Assembly: GCF_018398395.1 (NCBI RefSeq)
Contig: NZ_JAHCBF010000004.1
Span: forward strand, 310,001-374,000
Reading direction: 5' to 3'
DNA from: Croceicoccus gelatinilyticus
Lineage (GTDB): Bacteria > Pseudomonadota > Alphaproteobacteria > Sphingomonadales > Sphingomonadaceae
DNA length: 64,000 nucleotides
The notes under the pieces are model-generated. The model was not told the DNA's origin. It did no database searches and saw nothing but the letters and a program-made list of their open reading frames with translations. Position 1 is the stretch's first letter. Every line of letters begins with the position of its first letter. The position numbers and the translations under genes were made by a program. Of this stretch, positions 36,300 through 45,778 are shown piece after piece.

Positions 36300-36749
36300 T
36301 CAGCGATAGAACGCGTTCGACACGATGGCCGAAACGATCCCGCTGGTAATGCCGATCAACAGCGCATCGTCATTCGCACGCACCCAGCGATAGCCGCGCG
36401 GCGGAGCGTAAAGGCGGCGATAGTCGCGGTAATAGACCGGACGGTAATGGTGGACATAGCGCCGATCGAACCGGTCGCCGCGGCGCCAGTGTCGCCTGTC
36501 GGAATAGCGGCGGTAATCGCGATAATCGCGCCGTGCATACCTGTCGCGCCGATCGTAACGGTGGCGCCGGTCATACCGGTCGCGCTTCGAATAGCGCCGC
36601 TCATAGCGGTCGCGGCGGTCATGCCGGCGTTCGTATCGATCGTGGCGGTCGCTGCGTTCGTAGCGGTCCTTGCCGCGCGCTTCGGCAGGGGTGGACACGG
36701 CGGGCACGATCATGGCCGCGGCAATCGCGGCAGCAATCAGTTTCTTCAT
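36300..36749 (-). CDS. RcnB-family periplasmic protein, copy 1 of 3
   Basis: ATG 36749, behind GGGAGACCCC, gives 149 residues. The signal peptide (MKKLIAAAIAAAMIVPAVST, cleavage after AEA) is followed by a long Arg/Asp/Tyr-rich region with RYERR, DRYDRR and YRDYRR repeats. The RcnB core is RLYAPPRGYRWVRANDDALL, then GITSGIVSAIVSNAFYR. RcnB proteins are linked to nickel/cobalt homeostasis; the basic repeats are unusual. Two shorter paralogues lie just upstream on the same strand. Confidence 0.85.
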   Translation of the reverse strand: MKKLIAAAIAAAMIVPAVSTPAEARGKDRYERSDRHDRYERRHDRRDRYERRYSKRDRYDRRHRYDRRDRYARRDYRDYRRYSDRRHWRRGDRFDRRYVHHYRPVYYRDYRRLYAPPRGYRWVRANDDALLIGITSGIVSAIVSNAFYR

Positions 36750-37047
36750 AGGGGTCTCCCTGATGTCTTTCGTCTTTCCAGGTGCCCGGATGGCACCTCG
36801 GGAGGTCGCAGAATGTATCATGCATCAAGGAGCCGCGGTTTTCCCGCATTGGGCGGCACGCCGCGCCCCTGTCGGGACGGGTCGAGCCACCCGCACGGCC
36901 GGTTAATCCGGCGCTCATTTTCGAGAGCATCCGGACACGCAAAAGGCGGCCCCGCCGTGGCAGGACCGCCCTCCGCCCTCGCGGGCACGATAGTGTGGGC
37001 CGGGGCTATCGCACGTCGCCCCGGCCCGGGCCCGCTAACGCGTCTCG

Positions 37048-37443
37048 TCAGTTCAGCAAATTGCTCACCACGGCGGACACGATGCCGCTGGTGATCCCGA
37101 CGAGCAGCACGTCGTTGCCCGACTGCACGTAGCGGTATCCGCGCGGCGGCGCCTTGAGCGAGCGGTAGTCGCGGTAGTCGATGACGCGGTAGTTCCTGGC
37201 CTGGCGGCGGTCGAACCTGTCGCCCTTGCGGAACTTGTGCGCGGCCTGCGACACGCGCTTGCCGTGGTTGTTCGACGCGACCTTCACGACGCGTACCTGC
37301 TTGGTATTGCCACGCGTGTCGCGTCGGTCGTTCTGTTCGTACCGGTCCTTGTCGCGGTTGTTGTCCTTCGCAAAGGCGGGCGCTGCCGGAAGCAGCATGG
37401 CGGCAGCGACGGCCGCGGCGATGGTCTTTGACTTGAAGTTCAT
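37048..37443 (-). CDS. RcnB-family periplasmic protein, copy 2 of 3
   Basis: ATG 37443 gives 131 residues. The signal peptide (MNFKSKTIAAAVAAAMLLPA, cleavage after AFA) precedes a charged region (NRDKDRYEQNDRRDTRGNTK) and the RcnB core KGDRFDRRQARNYRVIDYRD, APPRGYRYVQSGNDVLLVGI, and GIVSAVVSNLLN. It shares the PPRGY and LVGITSGIVS motifs with the flanking copies. Periplasmic location is predicted; metal binding is only inferred from the family. Confidence 0.85.
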   Translation of the reverse strand: MNFKSKTIAAAVAAAMLLPAAPAFAKDNNRDKDRYEQNDRRDTRGNTKQVRVVKVASNNHGKRVSQAAHKFRKGDRFDRRQARNYRVIDYRDYRSLKAPPRGYRYVQSGNDVLLVGITSGIVSAVVSNLLN

Positions 37444-37544
37444 GGGGTAATCTCCTTTCCTCACACCCTCAATGTAGAGCATCGGGGGAGGAATAAACGT
37501 CTCGGATTGCTCGATATTGTCGCCTCCTGATGCTTATCTGGGAT

Positions 37545-37859
37545 TCAGAAAACGCTGCTGACGACGGACGAGACGATGCCGCTGGTAATGCCCACCAGCA
37601 CGGCATCATTGCCCGAGCGGACCCAGTGGTAGCCCGAAGGCGGGGTGGACAGGCGCTTGTTCGAACGCGCGTCAATCACGCGGTAATTGCTCGCCTTCGA
37701 CCGGTCGAACTTTTCGCCCTTTGCAAACTTGTGCTGGCCGGCATTACTCTTGGCTACGTGGCTGACGGCGGCTCCGTGGTTGTCGGGCTGCTTGGCAAGG
37801 GCCGGCGCGCCCGGAATGGCGAGAGCGATGGCGATTGCGGCTGCGGTAACGGTCTTCAT
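37545..37859 (-). CDS. RcnB-family periplasmic protein, copy 3 of 3
   Basis: 104 residues from ATG 37859. Signal peptide MKTVTAAAIAIALAIPGAPA (cleavage after ALA), then a short linker and the RcnB core FAKGEKFDRSKASNYRVIDA, LSTPPSGYHWVRSGNDAVLV and GITSGIVSSVVSSVF. It lacks the Arg-rich repeat of copy 1. It is the shortest copy and closest to the minimal RcnB domain. It is divergent from rbfA. Confidence 0.85.
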   Translation of the reverse strand: MKTVTAAAIAIALAIPGAPALAKQPDNHGAAVSHVAKSNAGQHKFAKGEKFDRSKASNYRVIDARSNKRLSTPPSGYHWVRSGNDAVLVGITSGIVSSVVSSVF

Positions 37860-37966
37860 GTCTGGTCTCCTGATTGGTTTTCACAGGACCAACGGGACCG
37901 GGCGGGGGATGGCTCCGTCGCAGTTTGTTGCAAATTGTCGCAGCGTCCCCCAAATCGGGGGCAATC

Positions 37967-38362
37967 ATGGCACGCCAGAATTCCAGCCCCGAAGACCGCT
38001 CCGTCCGCCTGCTCAAGGTGGGTGAGCGTGTGCGCCACGTCCTGTCGGAGATCCTGACCCGTCAGCAGGTGCACGACGATACCCTGTCCGCGCACACCGT
38101 TTCGGTGACCGAAGTGCGCATGTCGCCCGACCTGCGGCAGGCCAAAGTCTATGTGAAATCGCTGATGGGCGCGGACGAGGACAAGGTTCTGAAGGCGCTT
38201 CAGACGAACACCGCTTTCTTCCAGCGCGAGGTTGCCAAGCGGCTGGGCCTGAAGAACGCGGCAAAGCTTCAGTTCCGCGCGGACGAGACGTTCGATGAGG
38301 CCAGCCGCATCGACCAGCTGCTCGACGATCCGCGCGTACGCCGCGATCTCGAAGAAGAGTGA
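37967..38362 (+). CDS. rbfA: 30S ribosome-binding factor RbfA
   Basis: ATG 37967 gives 131 residues. The KH-type RbfA fold is seen in [40 protein letters not shown], and [20 protein letters not shown], ending [16 protein letters not shown]. RbfA binds free 30S subunits during 16S rRNA maturation and cold shock. It belongs to the nusA-infB-rbfA-truB-rpsO-pnp order, here separated from infB by about 2.3 kb. Confidence 0.95.
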   Translation: MARQNSSPEDRSVRLLKVGERVRHVLSEILTRQQVHDDTLSAHTVSVTEVRMSPDLRQAKVYVKSLMGADEDKVLKALQTNTAFFQREVAKRLGLKNAAKLQFRADETFDEASRIDQLLDDPRVRRDLEEE

Positions 38363-38391
38363 TCTGCTGATCCAGCCATAACGGGGGCCGC

Positions 38392-38970
38392 GTGGCGAAG
38401 CTCTATTTCTACTATGCCAGCATGAACGCGGGCAAATCGACCACGCTGCTGCAGGCCAACTTCAATTATAGAGAGCGGGGCATGAACACGATGCTCTGGA
38501 CCGCCGCGCTCGACGACCGCAGCACCGGCAAGCCCATCGCCAGCCGCATCGGGCTTGAGGCAGAGGCGCATCGTTTTACGCCTGAGACCGACCTTTATGG
38601 ACGCGTCACGGCCGCGCACCATGTTGAACCGCTCGCCTGCGTGCTGATCGACGAGGCGCAGTTCATGACGAAGGACCAGGCGTGGCAATGCGCGCGGCTG
38701 GCGGATGAGGCGAACATCCCCGTGCTCTGCTATGGCCTGCGCACCGATTTCCAGGGCGAGCTGTTCCCCGGTTCGGGCGCGCTGCTCGGCATGGCCGATG
38801 CGCTGATCGAGCTTAAGGCGGTGTGCCATTGCGGGCGAAAGGCAACGATGAACTTGCGCGTCGATGCCAGCGGCGCGGCGGTAAAGGCAGGCGCGCAGAC
38901 CGAGATCGGCGGCAACGACCGCTATGTCGCGCTATGCCGCCGGCATTTCAGCGAGGCGCTGGGGAACTGA
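38392..38970 (+). CDS. tdk: thymidine kinase
   Basis: GTG 38392; 192 residues. Walker A-like ASMNAGKSTTLLQ, Walker B-like CVLIDEAQFMTKDQ, LCYGLRTDFQGELFPGS and a zinc site in VCHCGRKA plus CRRH place it in the type II thymidine kinase family. It phosphorylates thymidine for salvage. Its end overlaps the convergent AbgT gene by 23 nt. Confidence 0.95.
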   Translation: MAKLYFYYASMNAGKSTTLLQANFNYRERGMNTMLWTAALDDRSTGKPIASRIGLEAEAHRFTPETDLYGRVTAAHHVEPLACVLIDEAQFMTKDQAWQCARLADEANIPVLCYGLRTDFQGELFPGSGALLGMADALIELKAVCHCGRKATMNLRVDASGAAVKAGAQTEIGGNDRYVALCRRHFSEALGN

Positions 38971-40522
38971 GCGGTTCGATGAAGATCGACGCCCCAGGCC
39001 CAGGCGGCACTTCCAGCACGACCCAGCCGACGATCAGCAAGAGCCCCGCCACCATGATGCCCACGCCATAGGGCACCATCGTCGCGGTGAGGCTGCCGAT
39101 GCCGTAGTCCGCGACCCAGCGGCGGCAGAAGATCAGGACGAGCGGGAAATAGACCATCAGCGGCGTAAGGATATTCGTCGCGCTGTCGCCCACGCGATAG
39201 GCCGCCGTGGTCATTTCCGGACTGATCCCCAGTAGCATCAGCATCGGCACCAGCACGGGGGCAACGACTGCCCATTTCGCGCTAGCCGACCCGATGAAGA
39301 GGTTGAGCACGCCAGCGAAGACGACGATCGCGGCCAGCATCGCCCATGCCGGAAGCCCGCTGGACCGCAGCAGGTCCGCGCCTTCGACCGCCATGACAAG
39401 GCCAAGGTTCGACCAGCCGAACATCGCCACGAAATGCGCCGCCACGAATGCGAGGACGAGGTAATAGGCCATGTCCTCCATCGCGCCGGTCATCATCTTC
39501 ACCAGATCGCGGTGATCGCGGATCGTGCCGCTGACGCGGCCATAGGCCCAACCGGGAATGAGGAAGACGAAGAGGAAAAACGGCAGCAGGCTATGGAAGA
39601 ACGGGCTCAACTGCGCCTCGGGCGTGGCGCTTTCATCGATCAGTGGCGTGCCCGGCCCAAACGTGAATAGCGTCCACGCCCCGATAACGGCCAGCGCGGC
39701 GAGCCCTGCGTGCACCATGCCCTTGCGCACGACGGCGGGCGGCGTTTCCTCCACCGCCTCTGCATTGTCGGCCAGCGCGTGACCGATCCACGGCCCCATG
39801 CGCGGTTCGACGATGCGGTCGGTCACGAACCAGATCACCGGCGTATAGATGATCGCCATCGCCGCGATGACGTACCAGTTGCCCGCGATGTTCGCGGTCC
39901 ACCCCAGCATCACGGTATGAACCGCCTCTTCGGTAATGCCGAGCAGCAGCGCATCGAGTTGCCCCGGCAGGAGATTGGCCGAAAAGCCGCCCGAGACACC
40001 GGCAAAGCTGGCCGCGATCCCGGCCAGCGGGTGGCGCCCGGCGGCGTGGTAGATCACGCCTGCCAGCGGGATCATCACGACGAAGGCCGCATCGGCGGCA
40101 TGGTTCGCCATCATCGACACCAGCGCGACCGCCGGGGTCAGCAGCGCGCGCGGCGCCTTGGCGACAGAGGCGCGCATGGCCGCGGCAAACAGGCCCGAAC
40201 GCTCCGCCACGCCTGCGCCCAGCATGACCGTCAGCACGTAGCCCAGCGGCGCGAAGCCGGTGAAGGTGTGCGGCATTTCGGTCAGCAAAAGCTGGATATT
40301 GGCGGCGGAGATCAGGCTTTCGACCGCAACGATCAGCGGCCTGCCCGCATCGTCCAGCGCAGTGGGATGCGGCACGCCCCATCCGGCCAGCGCGCCTGCA
40401 ACTGATATCGCGATCAGGAAACCGATCAGCCAGACGAAGATGAATACAGGATCGGGCAGCCGGTTGCCGACGCGTTCGATCCATCCAAGGATGCCCGAAG
40501 TTCCCTGCTGAGTGCTACTCAC
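38948..40522 (-). CDS. AbgT-family transporter
   Basis: GTG 40522 gives 524 residues; the frame is open to 40774, but homology starts at SSTQQGTSGILGWIERVGNR. Around 11-13 hydrophobic helices are visible. Typical AbgT segments are LPDPVFIFVWLIGFLIAISV, LVSMMANHAADAAFVVMIPL, LNLFIGSASAKWAVVAPVLV and DSATNILTPLMVYFPLVLIF. Members import p-aminobenzoyl-glutamate or export sulfonamide-like compounds; the direction here is unknown. Confidence 0.93.
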   Translation of the reverse strand: MSSTQQGTSGILGWIERVGNRLPDPVFIFVWLIGFLIAISVAGALAGWGVPHPTALDDAGRPLIVAVESLISAANIQLLLTEMPHTFTGFAPLGYVLTVMLGAGVAERSGLFAAAMRASVAKAPRALLTPAVALVSMMANHAADAAFVVMIPLAGVIYHAAGRHPLAGIAASFAGVSGGFSANLLPGQLDALLLGITEEAVHTVMLGWTANIAGNWYVIAAMAIIYTPVIWFVTDRIVEPRMGPWIGHALADNAEAVEETPPAVVRKGMVHAGLAALAVIGAWTLFTFGPGTPLIDESATPEAQLSPFFHSLLPFFLFVFLIPGWAYGRVSGTIRDHRDLVKMMTGAMEDMAYYLVLAFVAAHFVAMFGWSNLGLVMAVEGADLLRSSGLPAWAMLAAIVVFAGVLNLFIGSASAKWAVVAPVLVPMLMLLGISPEMTTAAYRVGDSATNILTPLMVYFPLVLIFCRRWVADYGIGSLTATMVPYGVGIMVAGLLLIVGWVVLEVPPGPGASIFIEPLSSPAPR

Positions 40523-40621
40523 ACACGTTTCTTGGCGTAGTCCGGCACCGCATTGCAAGCCGCGAGGCCGATTGGCCGACATCTCTTTACCCGCGCGGCC
40601 TAAATCCCCATCTGTCAGGCG

Positions 40622-41305
40622 ATGTCCGATACCCTGATTCTCGCGGCGATCCTGATCCCGATCCTCGTCGTCTCCATCGTGTTCCACGAAGTGGCGCACG
40701 GCTGGGCCGCGCTTGCGCTGGGCGACACGACGGCCAAGGAACGCCGCCGCCTGACGCTCAATCCCGTCCGCCATGCCGATCCGGTCGGCACCGTGCTGGT
40801 TCCGGGCGCGCTGGCTTTGTTCGGCGGGCCGATTTTTGGCTGGGCAAAGCCGGTGCCGGTGAACAAGTGGCGGCTGAACAACCCGCGATACGGCATGATG
40901 GCGGTCGCCGCCGCAGGTCCGGGTACGAATTTCGCGCTGGCTCTAATCGCGGCGATCGGGCTTGGCCTGCTGGGCCGTGATTTGACCGCAGAACCGACCG
41001 GGGCGCTGGAATGGACGTTCCTGGCGCTCAACTACATGGTCATCATCAACCTGTTCCTCGCGCTGTTCAACCTGCTGCCGATCCCGCCGTTTGACGGGTC
41101 GCACATCGTCGAAGGGCTGCTGCCGCGAAAGTGGGCCGCCGCTTATGAAAAGCTGCGCCCGATCGGCATGGTCCTGCTCGTGCTGCTGATCGCGGCGACG
41201 TGGGCCTTTCCGCAATTCGGGCTGATCGAGAAGATCATTCTGCCACCGGTCGAATGGATCCGGATGCATTTCATGAACCTCGCGCTGGCCATCGCGGAAA
41301 GCTGA
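40622..41305 (+). CDS. site-2 protease-like M50 family metalloprotease
   Basis: 227 residues, mostly membrane. The zinc motif HEVAHG (in VSIVFHEVAHGWAALALGDT) and the second motif LFNLLPIPPFDGSHIVEGLL (the NPDG-type Asp) are both intact, so it should be active. About six helices. It lacks a PDZ domain, as in the short rhomboid-like S2P group, and cuts transmembrane substrates; none is known here. Its stop overlaps the truB start by 1 nt (TGATG). Confidence 0.92.
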   Translation: MSDTLILAAILIPILVVSIVFHEVAHGWAALALGDTTAKERRRLTLNPVRHADPVGTVLVPGALALFGGPIFGWAKPVPVNKWRLNNPRYGMMAVAAAGPGTNFALALIAAIGLGLLGRDLTAEPTGALEWTFLALNYMVIINLFLALFNLLPIPPFDGSHIVEGLLPRKWAAAYEKLRPIGMVLLVLLIAATWAFPQFGLIEKIILPPVEWIRMHFMNLALAIAES

Positions 41306-42189
41306 TGCCCAACGGCTGGATCATTCTCGACAAGCCGCTTGAACTCGGCTCGACGCAGGCTGTCGCGGCGGTGAAGCGCAACTTGCGGCAAGCGGGCTTC
41401 GGCAAGGTCAAGGTCGGGCACGGCGGCACGCTGGATCCGCTGGCGACGGGCGTCCTGCCCATCGCGGTGGGCGAAGCGACGAAGCTGGCCGGGCGGATGC
41501 TCGATGCGACGAAAGCCTATGCCTTCACTCTGGCTTTCGGCGCGGAAACCACGACGCTGGATGCAGAGGGCGGAGTTGCCGAAACCAGCGACGTGCGCCC
41601 CACGCGCGAAGAGATCGAGGCGGTCCTCTCGCGCTTTACCGGCCCGATCGAACAGGTCCCGCCCGCTTACTCGGCGCTGAAAGTCGACGGCAAGCGCGCC
41701 TACGACCTTGCCCGCGCGGGAGAGGAAGTCACGCTCAAGACACGGTCCATCACGATCCATGCACTGGATATCACGGAGAGCACGCCGGATTCGGTGACGC
41801 TGGTGGCAAACGTCAGCAAGGGCACCTATATACGGTCCCTCGCAAGGGATATTGCCCGTGCGCTCGGTTCGGTTGGCCACGTCACGATGCTCAGGCGTGT
41901 GAAAGCTGGCCCGTTCACCCTCGAAAACGCGATTTCGCTGGACAAACTGAACGAACTGGGTAAGGGCGCGCCCCTTGAAGATATGATCCTGCCGTTGGAG
42001 GCGGGGCTGGACGACATCCCGGCCCTTGAACTCTCCCCGGACGCGGCAGGGGCGGTCCGACAGGGCCGGAAACTGTCCGGGTTGCCAGATCCTGACGGCA
42101 CCTATTGGGGGCGAGAGGGCGATACGCCCGTAGCTCTCATGGAGGTGACCGATGGCGAGGCAAGGGTCCTACGGGGCTTCAACCTATGA
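41305..42189 (+). CDS. truB: tRNA pseudouridine(55) synthase TruB
   Basis: ATG 41305 gives 294 residues. The catalytic Asp lies in KVGHGGTLDPLATGVLPIAV. Also present are YAFTLAFGAETTTLDAEGGV, the QVPPAYSALKVDGKRAYDLA box and VSKGTYIRSLARDIARALGS. It makes pseudouridine 55 in the T loop of tRNAs. It is 24 nt before rpsO, the conserved order. Confidence 0.97.
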   Translation: MPNGWIILDKPLELGSTQAVAAVKRNLRQAGFGKVKVGHGGTLDPLATGVLPIAVGEATKLAGRMLDATKAYAFTLAFGAETTTLDAEGGVAETSDVRPTREEIEAVLSRFTGPIEQVPPAYSALKVDGKRAYDLARAGEEVTLKTRSITIHALDITESTPDSVTLVANVSKGTYIRSLARDIARALGSVGHVTMLRRVKAGPFTLENAISLDKLNELGKGAPLEDMILPLEAGLDDIPALELSPDAAGAVRQGRKLSGLPDPDGTYWGREGDTPVALMEVTDGEARVLRGFNL

Positions 42190-42213
42190 CCAGATGTCGC
42201 GGAGTATTGAAGT

Positions 42214-42483
42214 ATGACGGTTACCGCCGAACGTAAGCAGGAAATCATCAAGGACAACGCACGCGTCGATGGCGACACGGGCAGTCCGGAAGTCCAGGTC
42301 GCGATCCTCACCGAGCGTATCCGCAACCTGACCGACCACTTCAAGGCAAACCACAAGGACAATCACTCGCGTCGCGGACTGCTGGTGATGGTCAACAAGC
42401 GGCGTTCGCTGCTGGCGTACCTCAAGAAGAAGGACGTCTCGCGCTACAACGCTCTTATTCAGAAGCTCGGCCTGCGTAAGTAA
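42214..42483 (+). CDS. rpsO: 30S ribosomal protein S15
   Basis: 89 residues, normal length: [40 protein letters not shown] and the ending [12 protein letters not shown] are diagnostic. S15 binds the central domain of 16S rRNA. A clear terminator follows, so pnp is partly separate. Confidence 0.98.
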   Translation: MTVTAERKQEIIKDNARVDGDTGSPEVQVAILTERIRNLTDHFKANHKDNHSRRGLLVMVNKRRSLLAYLKKKDVSRYNALIQKLGLRK

Positions 42484-42497
42484 GCTGAAACCGGAAG

Positions 42498-42520
42498 GCG
42501 GCCCCACGAGGGCCGCTTTT
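42498..42520 (+). terminator. intrinsic terminator between rpsO and pnp
   Basis: A 7-bp perfect GC stem (42498-42504 with 42510-42516), loop CACGA, then TTTT. Such rpsO-pnp terminators usually allow some read-through. Confidence 0.85.
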
Positions 42521-42660
42521 CATATCTACGCCATGCCTCGCAATCCGGTGAGGCGGGCGAGGGGCACGATCAATGGCCCCACACCGGACCGGGACGGTAT
42601 CCCCCGGCAAGTAGGCCCCGCGCTGCAATAGGGCATCTGCGGGTTCGTAAGGAAAACTGA

Positions 42661-44952
42661 ATGTTCGACACCAAAACTGTATCGCTGGAGTGGGGCGGAA
42701 AGACCCTCACCCTCGAAACCGGCCGCATTGCCCGTCAGGCTGACGGCGCGGTCCTCGCCACTTACGGCGAAACCGTGGTTCTGTGCGCCGTCACGGCCGC
42801 AAAGAAGGTGAAGGAAGGGCAGGACTTCTTCCCCCTCACCGTCCACTACCAGGAAAAGTTCTCGTCCGCCGGCCGCATCCCCGGTGGCTTCTTCAAGCGC
42901 GAACGCGGCGCGACCGAAAAGGAAACGCTGACCAGCCGCCTGATCGACCGTCCGATCCGCCCGCTGTTCCCTGAAGGGTTCTACAACGAAATCAACGTCA
43001 TCTGCCAGGTCATGTCCTATGACGGCGAGACCGAGGCCGACATCCTTGCGATGATCGCCGCTTCGGCTGCGCTGACCATCTCGGGCGTGCCCTTCATGGG
43101 CCCGATCGGCGCCGCGCGCGTCGGTTATGTAGACGGCGAATACACGCTGAACCCGAAGCAGGACGCCGCTCTTGAAGACGGCCGTCTCGATCTCGTCGTC
43201 GCCGCAACCAACGACGCGGTGATGATGGTCGAATCCGAAGCCAAGGAACTGACCGAAGACGAAATGCTCGGCGCTGTCATGTTCGCGCACGAGGAATCGA
43301 AGAAGGTCATCGGCGCGATCATCGAGCTGGCCGAGAAGGCCGCCAAGGCTCCGTGGGAAATCGACGCTTCGGACGATACTTCGGCGATCAAGGAAAAGCT
43401 TCGCGGCATCGTCGGCGACGACATCGCCGCTGCCTACAAGCTGACCGACAAGTCGGAACGCTCGGACGCGCTCAACGCTGCCCGCGCCAAGGCCAAGGAG
43501 GCCTTCGCAGAGGAAGAGCCGCAGACGCAGATGGTCGCCAACAAGGCGGTCAAGAAGCTCGAAGCCGAAATCGTTCGTACCGCTATCCTCAAGGACGGCT
43601 CGCGCATCGACGGCCGCAAGCTCGACCAGGTCCGTCCGATCGAGGCGACGGCAGGCTTCCTGCCCCGCACGCACGGTTCGGCGCTGTTCACGCGCGGTGA
43701 AACGCAGGCGATCTGCACCACCACGCTGGGCACCAAGGAATCGGAGCAGATGATCGACGGCCTCGAAGGCCTGACCTACTCCAACTTCATGCTGCACTAT
43801 AACTTCCCGCCCTACTCGGTCGGTGAAGTGGGCCGCTTCGGTGCCCCGGGCCGCCGCGAAATCGGCCACGGCAAGCTGGCATGGCGCGCGCTGCACCCGG
43901 TGCTGCCGTCGAAGGAAGACTTCCCCTACACCATCCGCATCCTGTCGGACATCACCGAGTCGAACGGCTCGTCCTCGATGGCGACGATCTGCGGCGGCTG
44001 TCTGTCGATGATGGACGCAGGCGTTCCGATCGAACGTCCGGTGTCGGGCATCGCCATGGGCCTCATCCTCGAAGGCGAAGAGTTCGCCGTCCTTTCGGAC
44101 ATTCTTGGCGACGAGGATCACCTCGGCGACATGGACTTCAAGGTTGCAGGTACTGAAGCCGGCATCACCACGATGCAGATGGACATCAAGGTCGCCGGCA
44201 TCACGCAGGAAATCTTCGCTGCTGCCCTGAAGCAGGCGAAGGACGGCCGCGCGCACATCCTCGGTGAAATGACCAAGGCGCTGAGCACGGCCCGCACCGA
44301 ACTGTCGGCTCATGCTCCGCGTATCGAGACGATGCAGATCGACAAGTCGAAGATCCGTGACGTCATCGGCACCGGCGGCAAGGTCATCCGCGAAATCGTC
44401 GCGGAAACCGGCGCCAAGGTGGATATCGACGACGAGGGCGTTATCAAGATCTCGTCCAGCGATCTGTCGCAGATCGAAGCTGCCAAGAAGTGGATCGAAG
44501 GCATCGTCGAAGAGGCGGAAGTCGGCAAGATCTACACCGGCAAGGTCGTCAACATCGTCGACTTCGGCGCATTCGTGAACTTCATGGGCGGCAAGGACGG
44601 GCTCGTCCACGTGTCGGAAATGAAGAACGAGCGCGTTGAAAAGCCGACCGATGTCGTTTCCGAAGGCCAGGAAGTGAAGGTCAAGGTCCTCGAGATCGAC
44701 AACCGCGGCAAGGTCCGCCTGTCGATGCGCGTCGTCGATCAGGAAACCGGCGAAGAGCTGGAAGACACCCGTCCGCCGCGCGAACCGCGCGAGCCGCGTG
44801 GTGATCGCGGCGACCGTCGTGGCCCGCGTGGTGGCGGTCGTGGTCGCGGTGGTGACCGTGGCGATCGCGGCCCGCGTCGCGACCGTGATGGCGGCGAAGG
44901 CAAGTCGGGCGGCAACCCCGACCACATGCCCGCCTTCTTGAAGGACGACTGA
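42661..44952 (+). CDS. pnp: polyribonucleotide nucleotidyltransferase
   Basis: 763 residues. The two RNase PH domains carry [20 protein letters not shown] and [20 protein letters not shown] with the active [11 protein letters not shown] site. Then come KH ([20 protein letters not shown]) and S1 ([20 protein letters not shown]). The last 60 residues are an Arg/Gly/Asp-rich tail ([20 protein letters not shown]), longer than in E. coli (711 residues). PNPase degrades RNA 3'-5' in the degradosome. ATG 42661 is the first in frame. Confidence 0.97.
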   Translation: MFDTKTVSLEWGGKTLTLETGRIARQADGAVLATYGETVVLCAVTAAKKVKEGQDFFPLTVHYQEKFSSAGRIPGGFFKRERGATEKETLTSRLIDRPIRPLFPEGFYNEINVICQVMSYDGETEADILAMIAASAALTISGVPFMGPIGAARVGYVDGEYTLNPKQDAALEDGRLDLVVAATNDAVMMVESEAKELTEDEMLGAVMFAHEESKKVIGAIIELAEKAAKAPWEIDASDDTSAIKEKLRGIVGDDIAAAYKLTDKSERSDALNAARAKAKEAFAEEEPQTQMVANKAVKKLEAEIVRTAILKDGSRIDGRKLDQVRPIEATAGFLPRTHGSALFTRGETQAICTTTLGTKESEQMIDGLEGLTYSNFMLHYNFPPYSVGEVGRFGAPGRREIGHGKLAWRALHPVLPSKEDFPYTIRILSDITESNGSSSMATICGGCLSMMDAGVPIERPVSGIAMGLILEGEEFAVLSDILGDEDHLGDMDFKVAGTEAGITTMQMDIKVAGITQEIFAAALKQAKDGRAHILGEMTKALSTARTELSAHAPRIETMQIDKSKIRDVIGTGGKVIREIVAETGAKVDIDDEGVIKISSSDLSQIEAAKKWIEGIVEEAEVGKIYTGKVVNIVDFGAFVNFMGGKDGLVHVSEMKNERVEKPTDVVSEGQEVKVKVLEIDNRGKVRLSMRVVDQETGEELEDTRPPREPREPRGDRGDRRGPRGGGRGRGGDRGDRGPRRDRDGGEGKSGGNPDHMPAFLKDD

Positions 44953-44975
44953 TCCCATAGGGATTGACTGAAAAC

Positions 44976-45006
44976 GGGCCGTCGGAGCAACTCCGGCGGC
45001 CCTTTT
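44976..45006 (+). terminator. intrinsic terminator after pnp
   Basis: A 12-bp stem with one G-T pair (44976-44987 with 44991-45002) has a CAA loop and is followed by TTTT. Confidence 0.85.
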
Positions 45007-45023
45007 CATTTCGGATACCGAAT

Positions 45024-45695
45024 ATGCTCAAACGCGAATTGCTGGGCGAGGCGCAAGTGCCGGGCGGCGCCCTGCTGCAGCTCTTTTCCCACGGCACCGA
45101 CTACATCATCGCGCTCGACCGCAACGAGCTGATGAGCACGCGGATGTGGTTTTCGGAAGAACAGCTGGCCGAACTCACGCTCGACCGGCTGGAAAGGCCT
45201 GCGCCGCATATCCTGATCGGCGGCTATGGCATGGGCTTCACGCTGCGCGCCGCGCTGGCACGGCTGGGCGACAAGGGCCGTGTGACCGTGGGCGAACTCG
45301 TGCCCGAGATCATCGAATGGGCACGCGGTCCGATGGCTGAGGTTGCGAAAGGCTGCCTCGACGATCCGCGCGTCACCTTGCGCATGGGCGACGTGCGGCA
45401 GGTGATCGCCGAAGGCAACGGCACTTACGATGCCATCCTGCTCGATGTCGACAACGGCCCCGACGGGCTCGTCCGGCCCGAGAACGACGCGATCTACGCC
45501 AACTCGGGCCTCGCGGCTGCCAAGCGCGCATTGAAGCCCGGCGGCGTGCTTGCCATCTGGTCCGCCGCGCCCGACCCGCGCTTCACGCGCCAGCTGACCA
45601 AGGCGGGTTTCGAAGTCGATCCGGTCGAAGTCCGCGCCCGCCCGAACAACAAGGGGCCGCGCCACACGATCTGGTTCGCGCACCGCCGGCTTTAG
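45024..45695 (+). CDS. spermidine synthase-like SAM-dependent methyltransferase
   Basis: ATG 45024 gives 223 residues. The Rossmann motif I-like HILIGGYGMGFTLRAALARL, the acidic V-VGELVPEIIEWARG and YDAILLDVDNGPDGL match the spermidine synthase/methyltransferase superfamily. These small proteins lack the N-terminal synthase domain, so the substrate is unknown. It has its own start 17 nt after the pnp terminator. Confidence 0.85.
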   Translation: MLKRELLGEAQVPGGALLQLFSHGTDYIIALDRNELMSTRMWFSEEQLAELTLDRLERPAPHILIGGYGMGFTLRAALARLGDKGRVTVGELVPEIIEWARGPMAEVAKGCLDDPRVTLRMGDVRQVIAEGNGTYDAILLDVDNGPDGLVRPENDAIYANSGLAAAKRALKPGGVLAIWSAAPDPRFTRQLTKAGFEVDPVEVRARPNNKGPRHTIWFAHRRL

Positions 45696-45778
45696 GGGGA
45701 TAACCGTCCCCGCCGCGCTCGACTTATCCGGCCAATGCGGCACTCTTCTCCTCGCAGCAGCGACGAAAGGGTGCCCAC

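Noticed and set aside
42526-45009. 827-codon minus-strand frame opposite pnp
   Set aside because: PNPase is intact on the plus strand; this frame is an artefact of codon bias.
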